Assembly: GCF_000718165.1 (NCBI RefSeq)
Contig: NZ_JOEY01000025.1
Span: 62,001-126,000 of the forward strand
Direction: 5' to 3'
Origin: Streptomyces fulvoviolaceus
Lineage (GTDB): Bacteria > Actinomycetota > Actinomycetes > Streptomycetales > Streptomycetaceae
Length of the DNA stretch: 64,000 nucleotides
Under the pieces are notes generated by a model. The model was not told the DNA's origin. It saw only the letters and a program-made list of their open reading frames with translations, and made no database searches. Shown here in pieces: positions 16,563 through 24,829 of this stretch (positions are counted from its first letter, which is position 1; each line of letters opens with the position of its first letter). A program made the translations under genes and the position numbers.

Positions 16563-18074
16563 ATGGCGGAGACGACCACACAGGCCGCACGACCCCGGGG
16601 ATTCCGCAGTGCCGAGCTGGGCTGGCCGGAGCTGCACCGCATTCCGCATCCGCCGCGCCGGCTCCCCCTGCTCGGTGATGTGCTGGGCGCCGACAGGCGC
16701 ACTCCGCTGCAGGACTCCCTGCGGTTCGCACGGCAGTTGGGGCCGATCTACCGGCGCAAGGCCTTCAACCGGGAGTTCGTGTTCGTGTGGGGCGCCGATC
16801 TCGTGGCCGACCTGGCGGACGAGTCGCGGTTCGCCAAGCACGTGGGTCTCGGAGTCGCCAATCTGCGGCCGGTCGCCGGGGACGGGCTGTTCACGGCGTA
16901 CAACCACGAGCCGAACTGGCAGCTGGCGCACGACGTGCTGGCCCCGGGCTTCAGCCGGGAGGCCATGGAGGGCTACCACCCGATGATGCTGGCCGTGGCC
17001 GAGCGACTGACGGACCACTGGGACCGCGAGCTGGCGGCGGGACAGGCCGTCGACGTGCCCGGCGACATGACCAAACTGACCCTGGAGACCATCGCGCGAA
17101 CCGGGTTCGGGCACGACTTCGGCTCCTTCGAGCGTTCCCGGCCGCACCCCTTCGTGTCCGCGATGGTGGGCACGCTCACCTACGCCCAGCGGCTCAACTC
17201 GGTGCCCTTCCCCCAGCTTCTACGGCGTGCCGCGCGTCGCAACGAGGACGACATCTCCTATCTCAACCGCACGGTCGACGACCTGGTCCGCGCCCGCCGC
17301 ACGGCGAGCGGGGACGGTGACCTGCTGGACCGGATGCTGGAGACGACCCACCCCGAGACAGGTGAGCGGCTGTCGGCCGAGAACGTCCGCCGACAGGTCA
17401 TCACCTTCCTGGTGGCGGGCCACGAGACCACCTCCGGCGCGCTCTCCTTCGCCCTGCACTACCTCGCCCGCCACCCCGACATCGCGGCCCGCGCCCGCGC
17501 CGAGGTGGACCGTGTCTGGGGCGGCACGGCCGTGCCCGGCTACGACCAGGTGGCAAAACTCCGTTATGTGCGCCGGGTCCTCGACGAGTCGCTGCGGCTG
17601 TGGCCGACGGCGCCCGCCTTCGCCCGCGAGGCCGTGCGGGACACGGAGCTGGCCGGAGTGCATCCGATGCGGCAGGGCGCCTGGACGCTGGTGCTGACGC
17701 CGATGCTGCAGCGCGATCCCGCGGTGTGGGGCGCCGACGCCGAGCGGTTCGATCCGGACCGCTTCGAGGCGAAGGCCGTACGCTCCCGTCCCCCGCACAC
17801 CTTCAAGCCGTTCGGGACCGGGGCGCGGGCGTGCATCGGGCGGCAGTTCGCGCTGCACGAGGCCACGCTCGTCCTCGGGCTGCTGCTGCGCCGCTACGAG
17901 CTGCGGCCGGATCCCGCCTACCGGCTGCGCGTGGCCGAGCGGCTCACACTGATGCCGGAGGGGCTGCGGCTGCACCTGGAGCGGCGGACTCCCACCGCCG
18001 ACGTGTCGCCGGCGGCCGACCTGGACGAGGCGCCGTCAGAGCTGCGCTGTCCAGTGCACGGGGCGGGTGACTGA
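16563..18074 (+). CDS. cytochrome P450 (CYP102-like heme domain without a reductase)
   Basis: A 503-residue P450 with the I-helix AGHETTS near 281-287, an ExxR motif in DESLRLWPTAPAF, and the heme loop FKPFGTGARACIGRQF with Cys near 424. The segments around these motifs closely resemble the heme domain of the fused enzyme at 2180-5377 (TAYNxEPNW, FGxDFGSFER and GALSFALHYLARHP blocks). Unlike that enzyme it ends after the P450 fold and a short tail, so it must use separate redox partners, and none is encoded nearby. The ATG at 16563 follows AAGGGAGA. It overlaps the pentapeptide gene by 39 bp, tail to tail. Confidence 0.92.
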   Translation: MAETTTQAARPRGFRSAELGWPELHRIPHPPRRLPLLGDVLGADRRTPLQDSLRFARQLGPIYRRKAFNREFVFVWGADLVADLADESRFAKHVGLGVANLRPVAGDGLFTAYNHEPNWQLAHDVLAPGFSREAMEGYHPMMLAVAERLTDHWDRELAAGQAVDVPGDMTKLTLETIARTGFGHDFGSFERSRPHPFVSAMVGTLTYAQRLNSVPFPQLLRRAARRNEDDISYLNRTVDDLVRARRTASGDGDLLDRMLETTHPETGERLSAENVRRQVITFLVAGHETTSGALSFALHYLARHPDIAARARAEVDRVWGGTAVPGYDQVAKLRYVRRVLDESLRLWPTAPAFAREAVRDTELAGVHPMRQGAWTLVLTPMLQRDPAVWGADAERFDPDRFEAKAVRSRPPHTFKPFGTGARACIGRQFALHEATLVLGLLLRRYELRPDPAYRLRVAERLTLMPEGLRLHLERRTPTADVSPAADLDEAPSELRCPVHGAGD

Positions 18075-18866
18075 CCCCGGCAGCCGGGTGCCCGCACTGC
18101 CCCTGGCCGCGTTGAGCTGGGGCTGGGTGAGGAAGAAAGCGCCGGTCAGGTCCACGTCCGTGAGGTCGGCGTCACGCAGGTCGGCGCCTATCAGGTCCGC
18201 GCCGCGCAGGTCGGCACCGGTGAGGTCGGCTGCTATGAGGTAGGCGCCGCGGAGAGTGGCGCCGCGCAGGTCGGCGCCCTTGAGGCGGGCGCCCATCAGG
18301 TCGGCGCCCCGGCGGTTCTTCTTCCTGCCGCCGATTCCGGCCCGTGCCAGGTCGCTGGTCCTCAGGAGCAGGACGTTGACCTCCTGCCGGTGCGCGCCCA
18401 CGTCCAACGCGGCGAGTTCTTCGGGGCTTCGGAGGGTCAGCTCCTCGGTCTTCGTCAGCATCCGGCGCAGGTCGGCGTGGACCGGGCGGGCCGCCGGCAG
18501 GGTGAGCGCCTCGGTGAGGTACCAGAGCAGTTCGTGGAGCTGGCGGACGACCGGGAAGACCTCGACCATCCGCCGGGCGTCCTCACGCGATCCCGTACGC
18601 CGGTCCCGGCCGCCGAAGGTGATCTGCGAGACCTTCTGTCCCGCGCCGAAGCAGTCGTAGACCGTGCAGCCGTTGAAGCCCTCGGTGCGCAGCTTGGCGT
18701 GGATGCCGCACCGGTGGTCGTCCCCCAGGTTCGGACAGGGCTTCCCGGCCTGCTTGTCGATCGCGAAGTCCGCGGAGGCGGCGAAGGGCAGGGCGACGCA
18801 GCACAGCCCGAAACACCGCTCGCAGTCGCCGCGCAGGTCGGCCGGGTCGGTCGCTTGATCTTGCAT
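18036..18866 (-). CDS. Cys-cluster and pentapeptide-repeat protein
   Basis: A 276-residue two-part protein. Residues about 14-75 carry a Cys-rich cluster (CERCFGLCC, then CPNLGDDHRCGIH, then GCTVYDCFGAGQ) suggesting a metal or iron-sulfur site like that of YkgJ-type proteins. Residues about 185-250 are pentapeptide repeats (A(D/N)LxG pattern: ADLMGARLKGADLRGATLRG and on), which fold as a right-handed quadrilateral helix. Pentapeptide proteins include DNA-gyrase-protecting mimics, but this repeat block is short, so that role is only a possibility. The start lies 53 bp from the divergent TetR gene. Confidence 0.85.
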   Translation of the reverse strand: MQDQATDPADLRGDCERCFGLCCVALPFAASADFAIDKQAGKPCPNLGDDHRCGIHAKLRTEGFNGCTVYDCFGAGQKVSQITFGGRDRRTGSREDARRMVEVFPVVRQLHELLWYLTEALTLPAARPVHADLRRMLTKTEELTLRSPEELAALDVGAHRQEVNVLLLRTSDLARAGIGGRKKNRRGADLMGARLKGADLRGATLRGAYLIAADLTGADLRGADLIGADLRDADLTDVDLTGAFFLTQPQLNAARGSAGTRLPGSVTRPVHWTAQL

Positions 18867-18896
18867 GACGTCCAGCCTACGTCTGGCCCATCATCG

Positions 18897-18907
18897 AACC
18901 GATCGTT
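18897..18907. promoter_or_regulatory. possible TetR operator
   Basis: AACCGATCGTT with a palindromic CGATCG core sits 13 bp upstream of the TetR start at 18920. It resembles the AAACCGATCGGTTT sites near 52.6 and 55.6 kb but is less symmetric. Confidence 0.4.
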
Positions 18908-18919
18908 ACCATCTCACGC

Positions 18920-19507
18920 ATGCCCGTACCCAAAGGAACGTCCCTGGATCCGGACCGCACCCGCGCGACCCTCCTGTCCTCGGCGACCGCGATCCTCTAC
19001 GAGCGCGGTCTCGACGGAGTCGGCGTGGCCGAGCTGTGCCGCGCGGTGGGCGCGTCCAAGGAGACGCTGTACCGCCACTTCGGCTCGAAGGACGGCCTGG
19101 TGGAGGCGGTGCTCGAGGCACGCAGCGATCGCGTCGTCCAGTGGCTGACCGACGCGGTCGAGGCCGCGGGGCCCGACCCGCGCGCCCAACTCGCCGCGGT
19201 CTTCGACACCTTGCGCGACTGGTATCAGGAACCGGGGTTCCGGGGCTGCGCGATCGTCAACGCGGCGACCCAGCGGCACGTCCCGCCCGCCCGGGCCGTG
19301 GCCGATCGTCATCTCGCGCGCTACCGCCGACTGCTCACGGACCTCGCCGAACGGGCCGGAGTCCGTGAACCCGCCCTGCGGGGACGGCAGTTGCTGATCC
19401 TGTTGGAGGGCGCCACGGTCGTCGCCGACCATCACGACCCGGACGGCCGGGCCGCCGAGGACGCCAAGCAGGCGGCCCTCGCGCTGCTCGCGGTACAGGG
19501 GGCGTGA
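18920..19507 (+). CDS. TetR family transcriptional regulator
   Basis: A 195-residue TetR-type regulator. The helix-turn-helix lies at about residues 15-58, with VAELCRAVGASKETLYRHFGSKDGLVEAV as the DNA-binding segment. The ligand domain contains a GCAIVNAATQ stretch typical of TetR_C_33-like members. It is followed after 4 bp by the serine hydrolase gene in the same direction, so the two form an operon and the regulator may sense a substrate or product of that enzyme. No ribosome binding site is obvious, so the transcript may be leaderless. Confidence 0.87.
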   Translation: MPVPKGTSLDPDRTRATLLSSATAILYERGLDGVGVAELCRAVGASKETLYRHFGSKDGLVEAVLEARSDRVVQWLTDAVEAAGPDPRAQLAAVFDTLRDWYQEPGFRGCAIVNAATQRHVPPARAVADRHLARYRRLLTDLAERAGVREPALRGRQLLILLEGATVVADHHDPDGRAAEDAKQAALALLAVQGA

Positions 19508-19511
19508 GGCG

Positions 19512-20660
19512 ATGTCCGTCCAGGGCTTCACGGCACCGGGTTTCGAGGCGGTCGCGGACGCCTTCGCCCGCAACTTCGAGAGGTACGGCGAGGTGGGCGC
19601 CGCCTTCGCCGCGTACCGGGACGGCGAGGTCCTCGTCGACCTGTGGGGCGGCGTCGCCGACCCGGGAAGCGGGCGTCCTTGGCGGGCCGACACCCTCCAG
19701 CTCGTCTTCTCGGGCGCCAAGGGACTGACGGCCGCGTGCGTGCTGCTCCTCGTGCAGCGGGGGCTGCTCGACCTGGACGCCCCGGCCGCGCGCTACTGGC
19801 CCGAGTTCGCCGCGGCCGGCAAGGAGCGGATCACGGTCGCCGAGATCCTCTCCCACCAGGCACGGCTGCCCGGCGTGCGGGAGCCCTTCGGCACCGCGGA
19901 GTTGCTGGATCCGCGGCACATGGCGGGGCTCCTGGCCGCGCAGGCCCCGTCGGACGACCCGCGGGCCGGGTTCGTCTACCACGCGCTGACCTGGGGCTGG
20001 CTGACCGGCGAGCTGGTCCGCCGGGTCGACGGGCGGAGTGTCGGGGCCCTTTTCGCCGAGGAGTTCGCGGGCCCGCTCGGCCTGGACGTCTGGCTGGGGC
20101 TGCCCGACGAGCAGCATCACCGGGTGGCCACGATGCTCGCCTCGCCCGGCGTCCTGGAAACGCCCGGCCGGCCCGCGGAGACGGATCCCGTGCGCGTCCT
20201 CACCCGCAATCCCCTCATGGCCCCCGATGCCCCGGCCCTCTGGAACAGCGCCGCCTTCCGGCGCGCCGAGCTGCCCGCCGTGGGCGCGCATGTGACGGCG
20301 CGTTCCATGGCCCGCTTCTACGCCTGCCTGGCCCGGGGCGGCGAGCTGGACGGCGTCCGCGTGCTGAAGGAGGACACCGTCGAGCTCGCACGGCGGGAAC
20401 TGCGGCGCGGCGTCTCACCGCTGTGGGGCAGCGAGATGGCCTACGGAGCGGGCTACGAACTACGCACCGGAGCAGCGCTGTTCGGGCCGCCGTCCCAGAC
20501 CTTCGGGCATGCCGGGGCCTGGGGCTCGCGGCACGGCGCCTGGCCCGCCGAGCGCCTCGGATTCTCGTACGCGATGAACCTGGCCCGGGCCGAACTCCCG
20601 GACCGGCGCCCGCTGGACCTGCTCGCCGCACTGCACGACGCGACACGAACTCACCGATGA
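19512..20660 (+). CDS. serine hydrolase, beta-lactamase/EstB-like family
   Basis: A 382-residue class C beta-lactamase-fold esterase. The catalytic SxxK is SGAK in LVFSGAKGLTAA (about residues 68-71). The second motif is a YxN-like YHALTWGWLTGELV at about 157-170, and the third is HAG in TFGHAGAWGSR near 338, giving the serine nucleophile and general base. There is no signal peptide, so it is probably cytosolic like EstB-type esterases rather than a penicillin-binding enzyme. It lies 4 bp after the TetR stop. Confidence 0.88.
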   Translation: MSVQGFTAPGFEAVADAFARNFERYGEVGAAFAAYRDGEVLVDLWGGVADPGSGRPWRADTLQLVFSGAKGLTAACVLLLVQRGLLDLDAPAARYWPEFAAAGKERITVAEILSHQARLPGVREPFGTAELLDPRHMAGLLAAQAPSDDPRAGFVYHALTWGWLTGELVRRVDGRSVGALFAEEFAGPLGLDVWLGLPDEQHHRVATMLASPGVLETPGRPAETDPVRVLTRNPLMAPDAPALWNSAAFRRAELPAVGAHVTARSMARFYACLARGGELDGVRVLKEDTVELARRELRRGVSPLWGSEMAYGAGYELRTGAALFGPPSQTFGHAGAWGSRHGAWPAERLGFSYAMNLARAELPDRRPLDLLAALHDATRTHR

Positions 20661-20766
20661 ATTTCCGGCGTTGTGGGGGTCTCCTCATACAACGGAAAAC
20701 AAGCTCGGCTACCAATGAGATACGAACCGAGCGAGGCAGGAGCCGAACGCATCGAGGAGAGACGTC

Positions 20767-20967
20767 ATGTGCAGCCACCAGCCCCCGTGCCCCACCGCAG
20801 ACAGCCCAGTGCACCACACCGCCGTGATCGTCTCGGCCCATCCCGAACAGGGCTGGAGCCTGCTGTGCAACGGCACCATCGTCTTCGACGACACCGGTGA
20901 ACTCCTGCCGGACGGGCGGGTCGTGAATCCGCACCGCATCCTCGGCACGCTGGCCGTGGCCGCCTGA
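20767..20967 (+). CDS. DUF5999 small protein
   Basis: A 66-residue protein beginning MCSHQPPCP and containing HPEQGWSLLCNG and DTGELLPDGR, which is the DUF5999 pattern common in Streptomyces. Three conserved Cys suggest metal or redox binding. Its function is unknown. The ATG at 20767 is preceded by GAGGAGAG. It lies convergent to the ECF41-type sigma gene, with 1 bp between their stops. The 106-bp upstream gap holds an imperfect inverted repeat (TTCCGGCGTTGT / ACAACGGAA) that may be regulatory. Confidence 0.85.
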   Translation: MCSHQPPCPTADSPVHHTAVIVSAHPEQGWSLLCNGTIVFDDTGELLPDGRVVNPHRILGTLAVAA

Positions 20968-20968
20968 C

Positions 20969-21862
20969 TCAGCCTGCGGCGCCCGGCAGTCCGAGACGGG
21001 CGAGACGTTCCGGATCGGCCAGGATGTGCAGGGCGACGATCCTGCCCTCGGCGACCGTGACGCCCATGACCGACAGCGGCCGGCCCTCGGGCGCGTTGAC
21101 AACCCCGACGTCGCCGTTGACCAGTGCGAGTCGCGCGTCCTGCGCGAACCGCCGGAACAGCATCGCCTGTTCGGCCACGGCCTTCGCGCCCCGCACCACC
21201 TTCGAGGCGGCCGCCCCGCCGACCAGGGCCCCGGAGTCGGCACGCAGCACGACATCGGGGTGGAGCACGGCGACCAGGGCCTCGAAGTCCCCCGCGTTGC
21301 AGGCGGCCAGGAAGGCGTCCAGGACCTCGCGCTGCTTGCCGAGGTCGGGTTCGGACGAGGGAGCGGCGCCCTGCACCCGGCGCCGGGCCCGGCCGGCCAG
21401 CTGCCGGGTGGCGGCCGAACTGCGTTCCACGATCGGCGCGATGTCGTCGAACGGCACCGCGAACATGTCGTGCAGCACGAACGCGAGACGCTCCGCGGGC
21501 TCCAGGTTCTCCAGCACCACGAGCAGGGCGAGGCCCACCGAATCGGCCTGGAGCACTTCCTGTTCGGGGTCGATCCGGGACAGCGGACTGATCACCGGGT
21601 CGGGAACGAAGGTGTCGTCCAGGGGATCCTCACGCCGTGCCGCCCGGGAGCGCAGCATGTCGAGGCAGACCCGGCCGGTCACCGTGGTCAGCCAGCCGCC
21701 GAGGTTGCGGATGCCGTCCGTGTCGCTGCGGCTCAGCTTCAGCCAGGTCTCCTGGACCGCGTCCTCCGCCTCCGAGAGCGAGCCGAGCATCCGGTAGGCC
21801 ACCGCCCGCAGGTGCCCGCGGTGCTCCTCGAAGCGCTCCGCGAGCAGGTCCGTTCCGTTCAC
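20969..21862 (-). CDS. ECF41-type sigma factor (SigJ-like, with SnoaL-like C-terminal domain)
   Basis: A 297-residue sigma-70 family protein. Region 2 covers about residues 10-75 (HLRAVAYRMLGSLSEAEDAVQETWLKL), and region 4 covers about 110-165 with the linker SPLSRIDPEQE. A SnoaL/NTF2-like extension fills about 175-297 (FLAACNAGDFEALVAVLHPDVVLRAD). This extension is the hallmark of ECF41 factors, in which the C-terminal domain tunes activity in place of an anti-sigma factor. The usual neighbouring COE (carboxymuconolactone decarboxylase-like or oxidoreductase) gene is absent here. Confidence 0.9.
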   Translation of the reverse strand: MNGTDLLAERFEEHRGHLRAVAYRMLGSLSEAEDAVQETWLKLSRSDTDGIRNLGGWLTTVTGRVCLDMLRSRAARREDPLDDTFVPDPVISPLSRIDPEQEVLQADSVGLALLVVLENLEPAERLAFVLHDMFAVPFDDIAPIVERSSAATRQLAGRARRRVQGAAPSSEPDLGKQREVLDAFLAACNAGDFEALVAVLHPDVVLRADSGALVGGAAASKVVRGAKAVAEQAMLFRRFAQDARLALVNGDVGVVNAPEGRPLSVMGVTVAEGRIVALHILADPERLARLGLPGAAG

Positions 21863-21919
21863 GCCACCCCCCGTGTCGTCCTGGCGAACCCGACGATCAA
21901 ATCACGCCTTCGGTGAAGG

Positions 21920-22534
21920 CTAATACCGTTGCGCCTTGGCCAGCTTCGGTGTCAGCACCGGCTCCTGGGGCTTGCGGCTGACGGCGAGGGGCTGGGCCTT
22001 CTCGCCGGAGTCGAGGTCCTCGGCACCGACGTACCGGGTCTCCACCACCTTGCCCGAGGAGTCGAGGAAGTCGACCTGGACGGCGTACGACGCCTGCTTG
22101 TCCGTCTTGTTGGTGATGGTGACGACGACCGCGAGCAGTCCGCCGGTCTCGGAGCGCGGTTTGCCGGTCATGGCGACGTCGGACATCGCGTTGCCCTGCC
22201 CGTCGACCTTCGCGAGCTCGGTCTGGGCGGCCTTGTTGGCCCGCTCCACCTCCGCCGACACCGAGGCCTCGAAGGCGGAGGCGGCTGCCGAGGCGGATGA
22301 GGCCGCCGCGGAGGCTGCGGCGCGCACCGATGCCTTGGCCGACTTCAGCGCGGAGGGCACCGCGCCGGAGAAGGACGCCGTGTCCGGGGCCGGGAGCCGT
22401 CCGGTGACCGACGACGATCCGCTCGCGTCGTCGTCGCTGCTGCACGACGCCAGCGTGAATGTGCTCGCGGCGGCGGCCAGGGCCACGGCGAGGGCGGTGA
22501 ACCGGGACCGTCCGTGGGGTGACGGTGTGCTCAT
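21920..22534 (-). CDS. putative lipoprotein with FxLYD-like C-terminal domain
   Basis: A 204-residue exported protein. The signal sequence ends with lipobox LASC (Cys at about residue 31), followed by a Ser/Asp-rich stretch. Residues about 55-110 form an Ala/Ser-rich helical region (ASAAASSASAAASAFEASV). The C-terminal half resembles the FxLYD / DUF4352-like beta-sandwich seen in cell-surface lipoproteins (VVVTITNKTDKQASYAVQVDF). The function is unknown; a surface-anchored adaptor is the most that can be inferred. It lies between the sigma factor and the PIG-L gene, in the same direction as both. Confidence 0.75.
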   Translation of the reverse strand: MSTPSPHGRSRFTALAVALAAAASTFTLASCSSDDDASGSSSVTGRLPAPDTASFSGAVPSALKSAKASVRAAASAAASSASAAASAFEASVSAEVERANKAAQTELAKVDGQGNAMSDVAMTGKPRSETGGLLAVVVTITNKTDKQASYAVQVDFLDSSGKVVETRYVGAEDLDSGEKAQPLAVSRKPQEPVLTPKLAKAQRY

Positions 22535-22644
22535 CAGGTGATGTCCTCTCGGCCTCCGGCGTCGTCGCATGGACGAAATGAACCATATGCCGGAATGCAG
22601 GGCGGGGCATGTCGTCGGCCGTCGGGCCAAGCCTGGACGAGGGG

Positions 22645-23397
22645 CTATCTGCCGAAGACCTCGAAGGCCACGGCCGGCTTCCCGCCGAACCGCTCCCCCG
22701 TCGCCGCCACGTTCCCCGTCAGGAATCCGCGTACGTACGTCTCCGGGTCCTCGCTCGTCAACACCTCGATGTAGGTGCGGTGTTCGAGCAGCGAGCGCAC
22801 CGCCCGCTCCAGGCCGGGCGTCGCGTCGACCGCGTGGGTGGGTGTGGCGGAACCGGCGACGGCGACCCAGCGGACGCCGTCCCAAGGCTCCAGGCCCTGC
22901 TCGGCCAGCTCCGGGAAGATCCACCGGTTGCCGGCGTCCCCGGCCGCGTCCAGGGTGGCGCGGCCCACCGCCACATGGTCGGGGGTGTTCCAGGCGATGC
23001 CGCCCCAGGTGTCCCGGTGGTTGAGGGTGATCACCAGCTCGGGGCGGTGTCGGCGGATCGCGGCGGCGATGTCGCGGCGCAGGTCGGTGCCGTACTCGAT
23101 CACGCCGTCCTTGTGGTCGAGGAACTCCACCGTCGTCACGCCCACGATCGCCGCGCTGGCCCGCTGCTCCTGCTCGCGCAGCGGGCCGCACTTCGCGGGT
23201 TCCAGCGTGTCGATGCCGGCCTCGCCGCGGGTCGCCAGGACGTAGGCGACCTCGCGGCCGCCGTCGGTCCATGCGGCGATCGCCGCCGAGCAGCCGTATT
23301 CCAGGTCGTCCGGGTGCGCCACGACCGCGAGGGCGCGCTGCCAGTCGTCGGGCATGGGCTGGAGCTGGGGGATCGTCGGCTCGGTCATGTCCGTCAT
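22645..23397 (-). CDS. PIG-L family deacetylase
   Basis: A 250-residue zinc-dependent deacetylase-like protein. The N-terminal signature is VVAHPDDLEYGCSAAIAAW at about residues 25-43 (AHPDD supplies zinc ligands), followed by TRGEAGI near residue 56. The third ligand is probably His in NTPDHVAVGRATLD. The family includes MshB and Mca of mycothiol metabolism and GlcNAc deacetylases; this one is shorter than MshB and the substrate cannot be fixed. A second in-frame ATG lies three codons in. It follows the prolyl-iminopeptidase-like gene by 28 bp in the same direction. Confidence 0.87.
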   Translation of the reverse strand: MTDMTEPTIPQLQPMPDDWQRALAVVAHPDDLEYGCSAAIAAWTDGGREVAYVLATRGEAGIDTLEPAKCGPLREQEQRASAAIVGVTTVEFLDHKDGVIEYGTDLRRDIAAAIRRHRPELVITLNHRDTWGGIAWNTPDHVAVGRATLDAAGDAGNRWIFPELAEQGLEPWDGVRWVAVAGSATPTHAVDATPGLERAVRSLLEHRTYIEVLTSEDPETYVRGFLTGNVAATGERFGGKPAVAFEVFGR

Positions 23398-23425
23398 GTC
23401 CGCAGACTAGCCCGAGCCTCTGACA

Positions 23426-24727
23426 TCAGGCCTCGTCGCGGGTGAGGGCGAGCAGCCGGTCGAGGACGCGGGGGCCGCCCGCGCCGACGCCGTCGTGCTC
23501 GAACTCGTCGGTGACCCAGGTGCGCAGGCCGCGGATGGAGCGGGCGGTCTCGAGGGCGTGGGCCCTGTCGACGTACATGTCGTCGTGGTAGACGGCCGCG
23601 GCCACCGGGACCTCGTTGGCCGCGAGGCTGGCCCGGTCGTACAGCGGTGTCCAGTCGGTGCGGGCCGCGAGGAGGTCCGCGGTCTCGCGCAGCGGGCGCA
23701 GGGCCGGGTCGCAGTCGAACGTCCAGGGGTGGACGGACTCACCGGTGAACAGCAGCGGTTCCTCGCCGGCGAGCGTCTTGGCCGCGTCGAACTGCGGGAA
23801 CTCGGCGCGCACCCGCTCGGCCGACCAGGCGGTGGGCCGCTCGTCCTGGCCGTAGATCGTCTCGTGGACGAGGGCGTAGAGCGGGTGTCGCGCGTACGAC
23901 AGGAGCCCCTGGACGTCTTCCTGGAACGCGTCGGACAGCACGGAGCCCTGTGGGGTGCGGACGAAGGCGTGTTCGAGGAGGTAGTGGAGCCGGTGGCTGC
24001 CCTCGCTGGTCCCGAGGAGGATGCCGAGGGACTGGAAGGCCTCGACGGTGAGCCGGTAGCCGTTCGGCAGGATCACGTCGTGACCGAGGAGGTGGTCGGC
24101 GATACGGCGGGCGCGCTCGACGTCCTGCGGGTAGCGGGCGTAGTGGGCGGTGACCTTGCGCTCGATCCGCGGGAAGGCGGCCCGGTAGACGTCGTCGGCG
24201 TGGGCGTCGAGGGAGGGCAGGCCGCCGGTGATCACGGCGGCGGCCAGGCCCTCGGGGGCGGTGGACAGGTAGTTCACCGCACAGAAGCCGCCGTAGCTCT
24301 GGCCGAGGACGGTCCAGGGGGCGCCGCCGGTCAGCTCGGCGCGGATCGCCTCGCAGTCGCGGACGATCGAGTCGGCGCGGAAACGGGCCAGGTAGTCGGC
24401 CTGGGCGGCGGGGCCGCCGCGCAGCGGGAGCGTCTGGCGGTTGGCGGGCGTGGAGTGCCCGGTGCCGCGCTGGTCGAGGAGCAGGACGCGGTACTCCTTC
24501 AGGGCGCGGCCGAGCCAGCCGCCCTTGCCGACGAAACGGTTCGCTCCGAAGCCCGGGCCGCCCTGGAGGTAGACCAGCCACGGCAGGCCCTGGGCCGCCT
24601 TGTCGCCGGCGACGACCTCGCGGGCGTAGAGCTCGACCGTCTCTCCGGCCGGGTTCTCGTGATCGAGGGGCACGGTGAAGTGGCGGTCGGTGAGGACGAC
24701 GCCGGGCTGGCGGTAGGTCGCGGTCAA
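23426..24727 (-). CDS. alpha/beta hydrolase, proline iminopeptidase-like (S33)
   Basis: About 433 residues from the TTG at 24727, which has GGGAG 5 nt upstream. Starts at GTG 24775 or ATG 24808 extend the same frame by 16 or 27 residues but lack a good ribosome binding site. The S33 aminopeptidase pattern is present: oxyanion-hole LQGGPGFGANRF, then LLDQRGTGHST, nucleophile elbow GQSYGGFCAVNY, and a His in the C-terminal DEFEHDGVG. The family removes N-terminal proline from peptides. It lies just downstream of the LacI gene, so it could be read with the rhamnose-uptake operon, although its role is unrelated. Confidence 0.87.
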   Translation of the reverse strand: MTATYRQPGVVLTDRHFTVPLDHENPAGETVELYAREVVAGDKAAQGLPWLVYLQGGPGFGANRFVGKGGWLGRALKEYRVLLLDQRGTGHSTPANRQTLPLRGGPAAQADYLARFRADSIVRDCEAIRAELTGGAPWTVLGQSYGGFCAVNYLSTAPEGLAAAVITGGLPSLDAHADDVYRAAFPRIERKVTAHYARYPQDVERARRIADHLLGHDVILPNGYRLTVEAFQSLGILLGTSEGSHRLHYLLEHAFVRTPQGSVLSDAFQEDVQGLLSYARHPLYALVHETIYGQDERPTAWSAERVRAEFPQFDAAKTLAGEEPLLFTGESVHPWTFDCDPALRPLRETADLLAARTDWTPLYDRASLAANEVPVAAAVYHDDMYVDRAHALETARSIRGLRTWVTDEFEHDGVGAGGPRVLDRLLALTRDEA

Positions 24728-24829
24728 CAGGGCTCCCGGGACGGACGGATTTTCAGGCGCGTCCCAGTTCAGCACATGTTCGTCCGACCCGCCGACCCTC
24801 GGGATCATGGAATCGTACTGAACGGCTGA

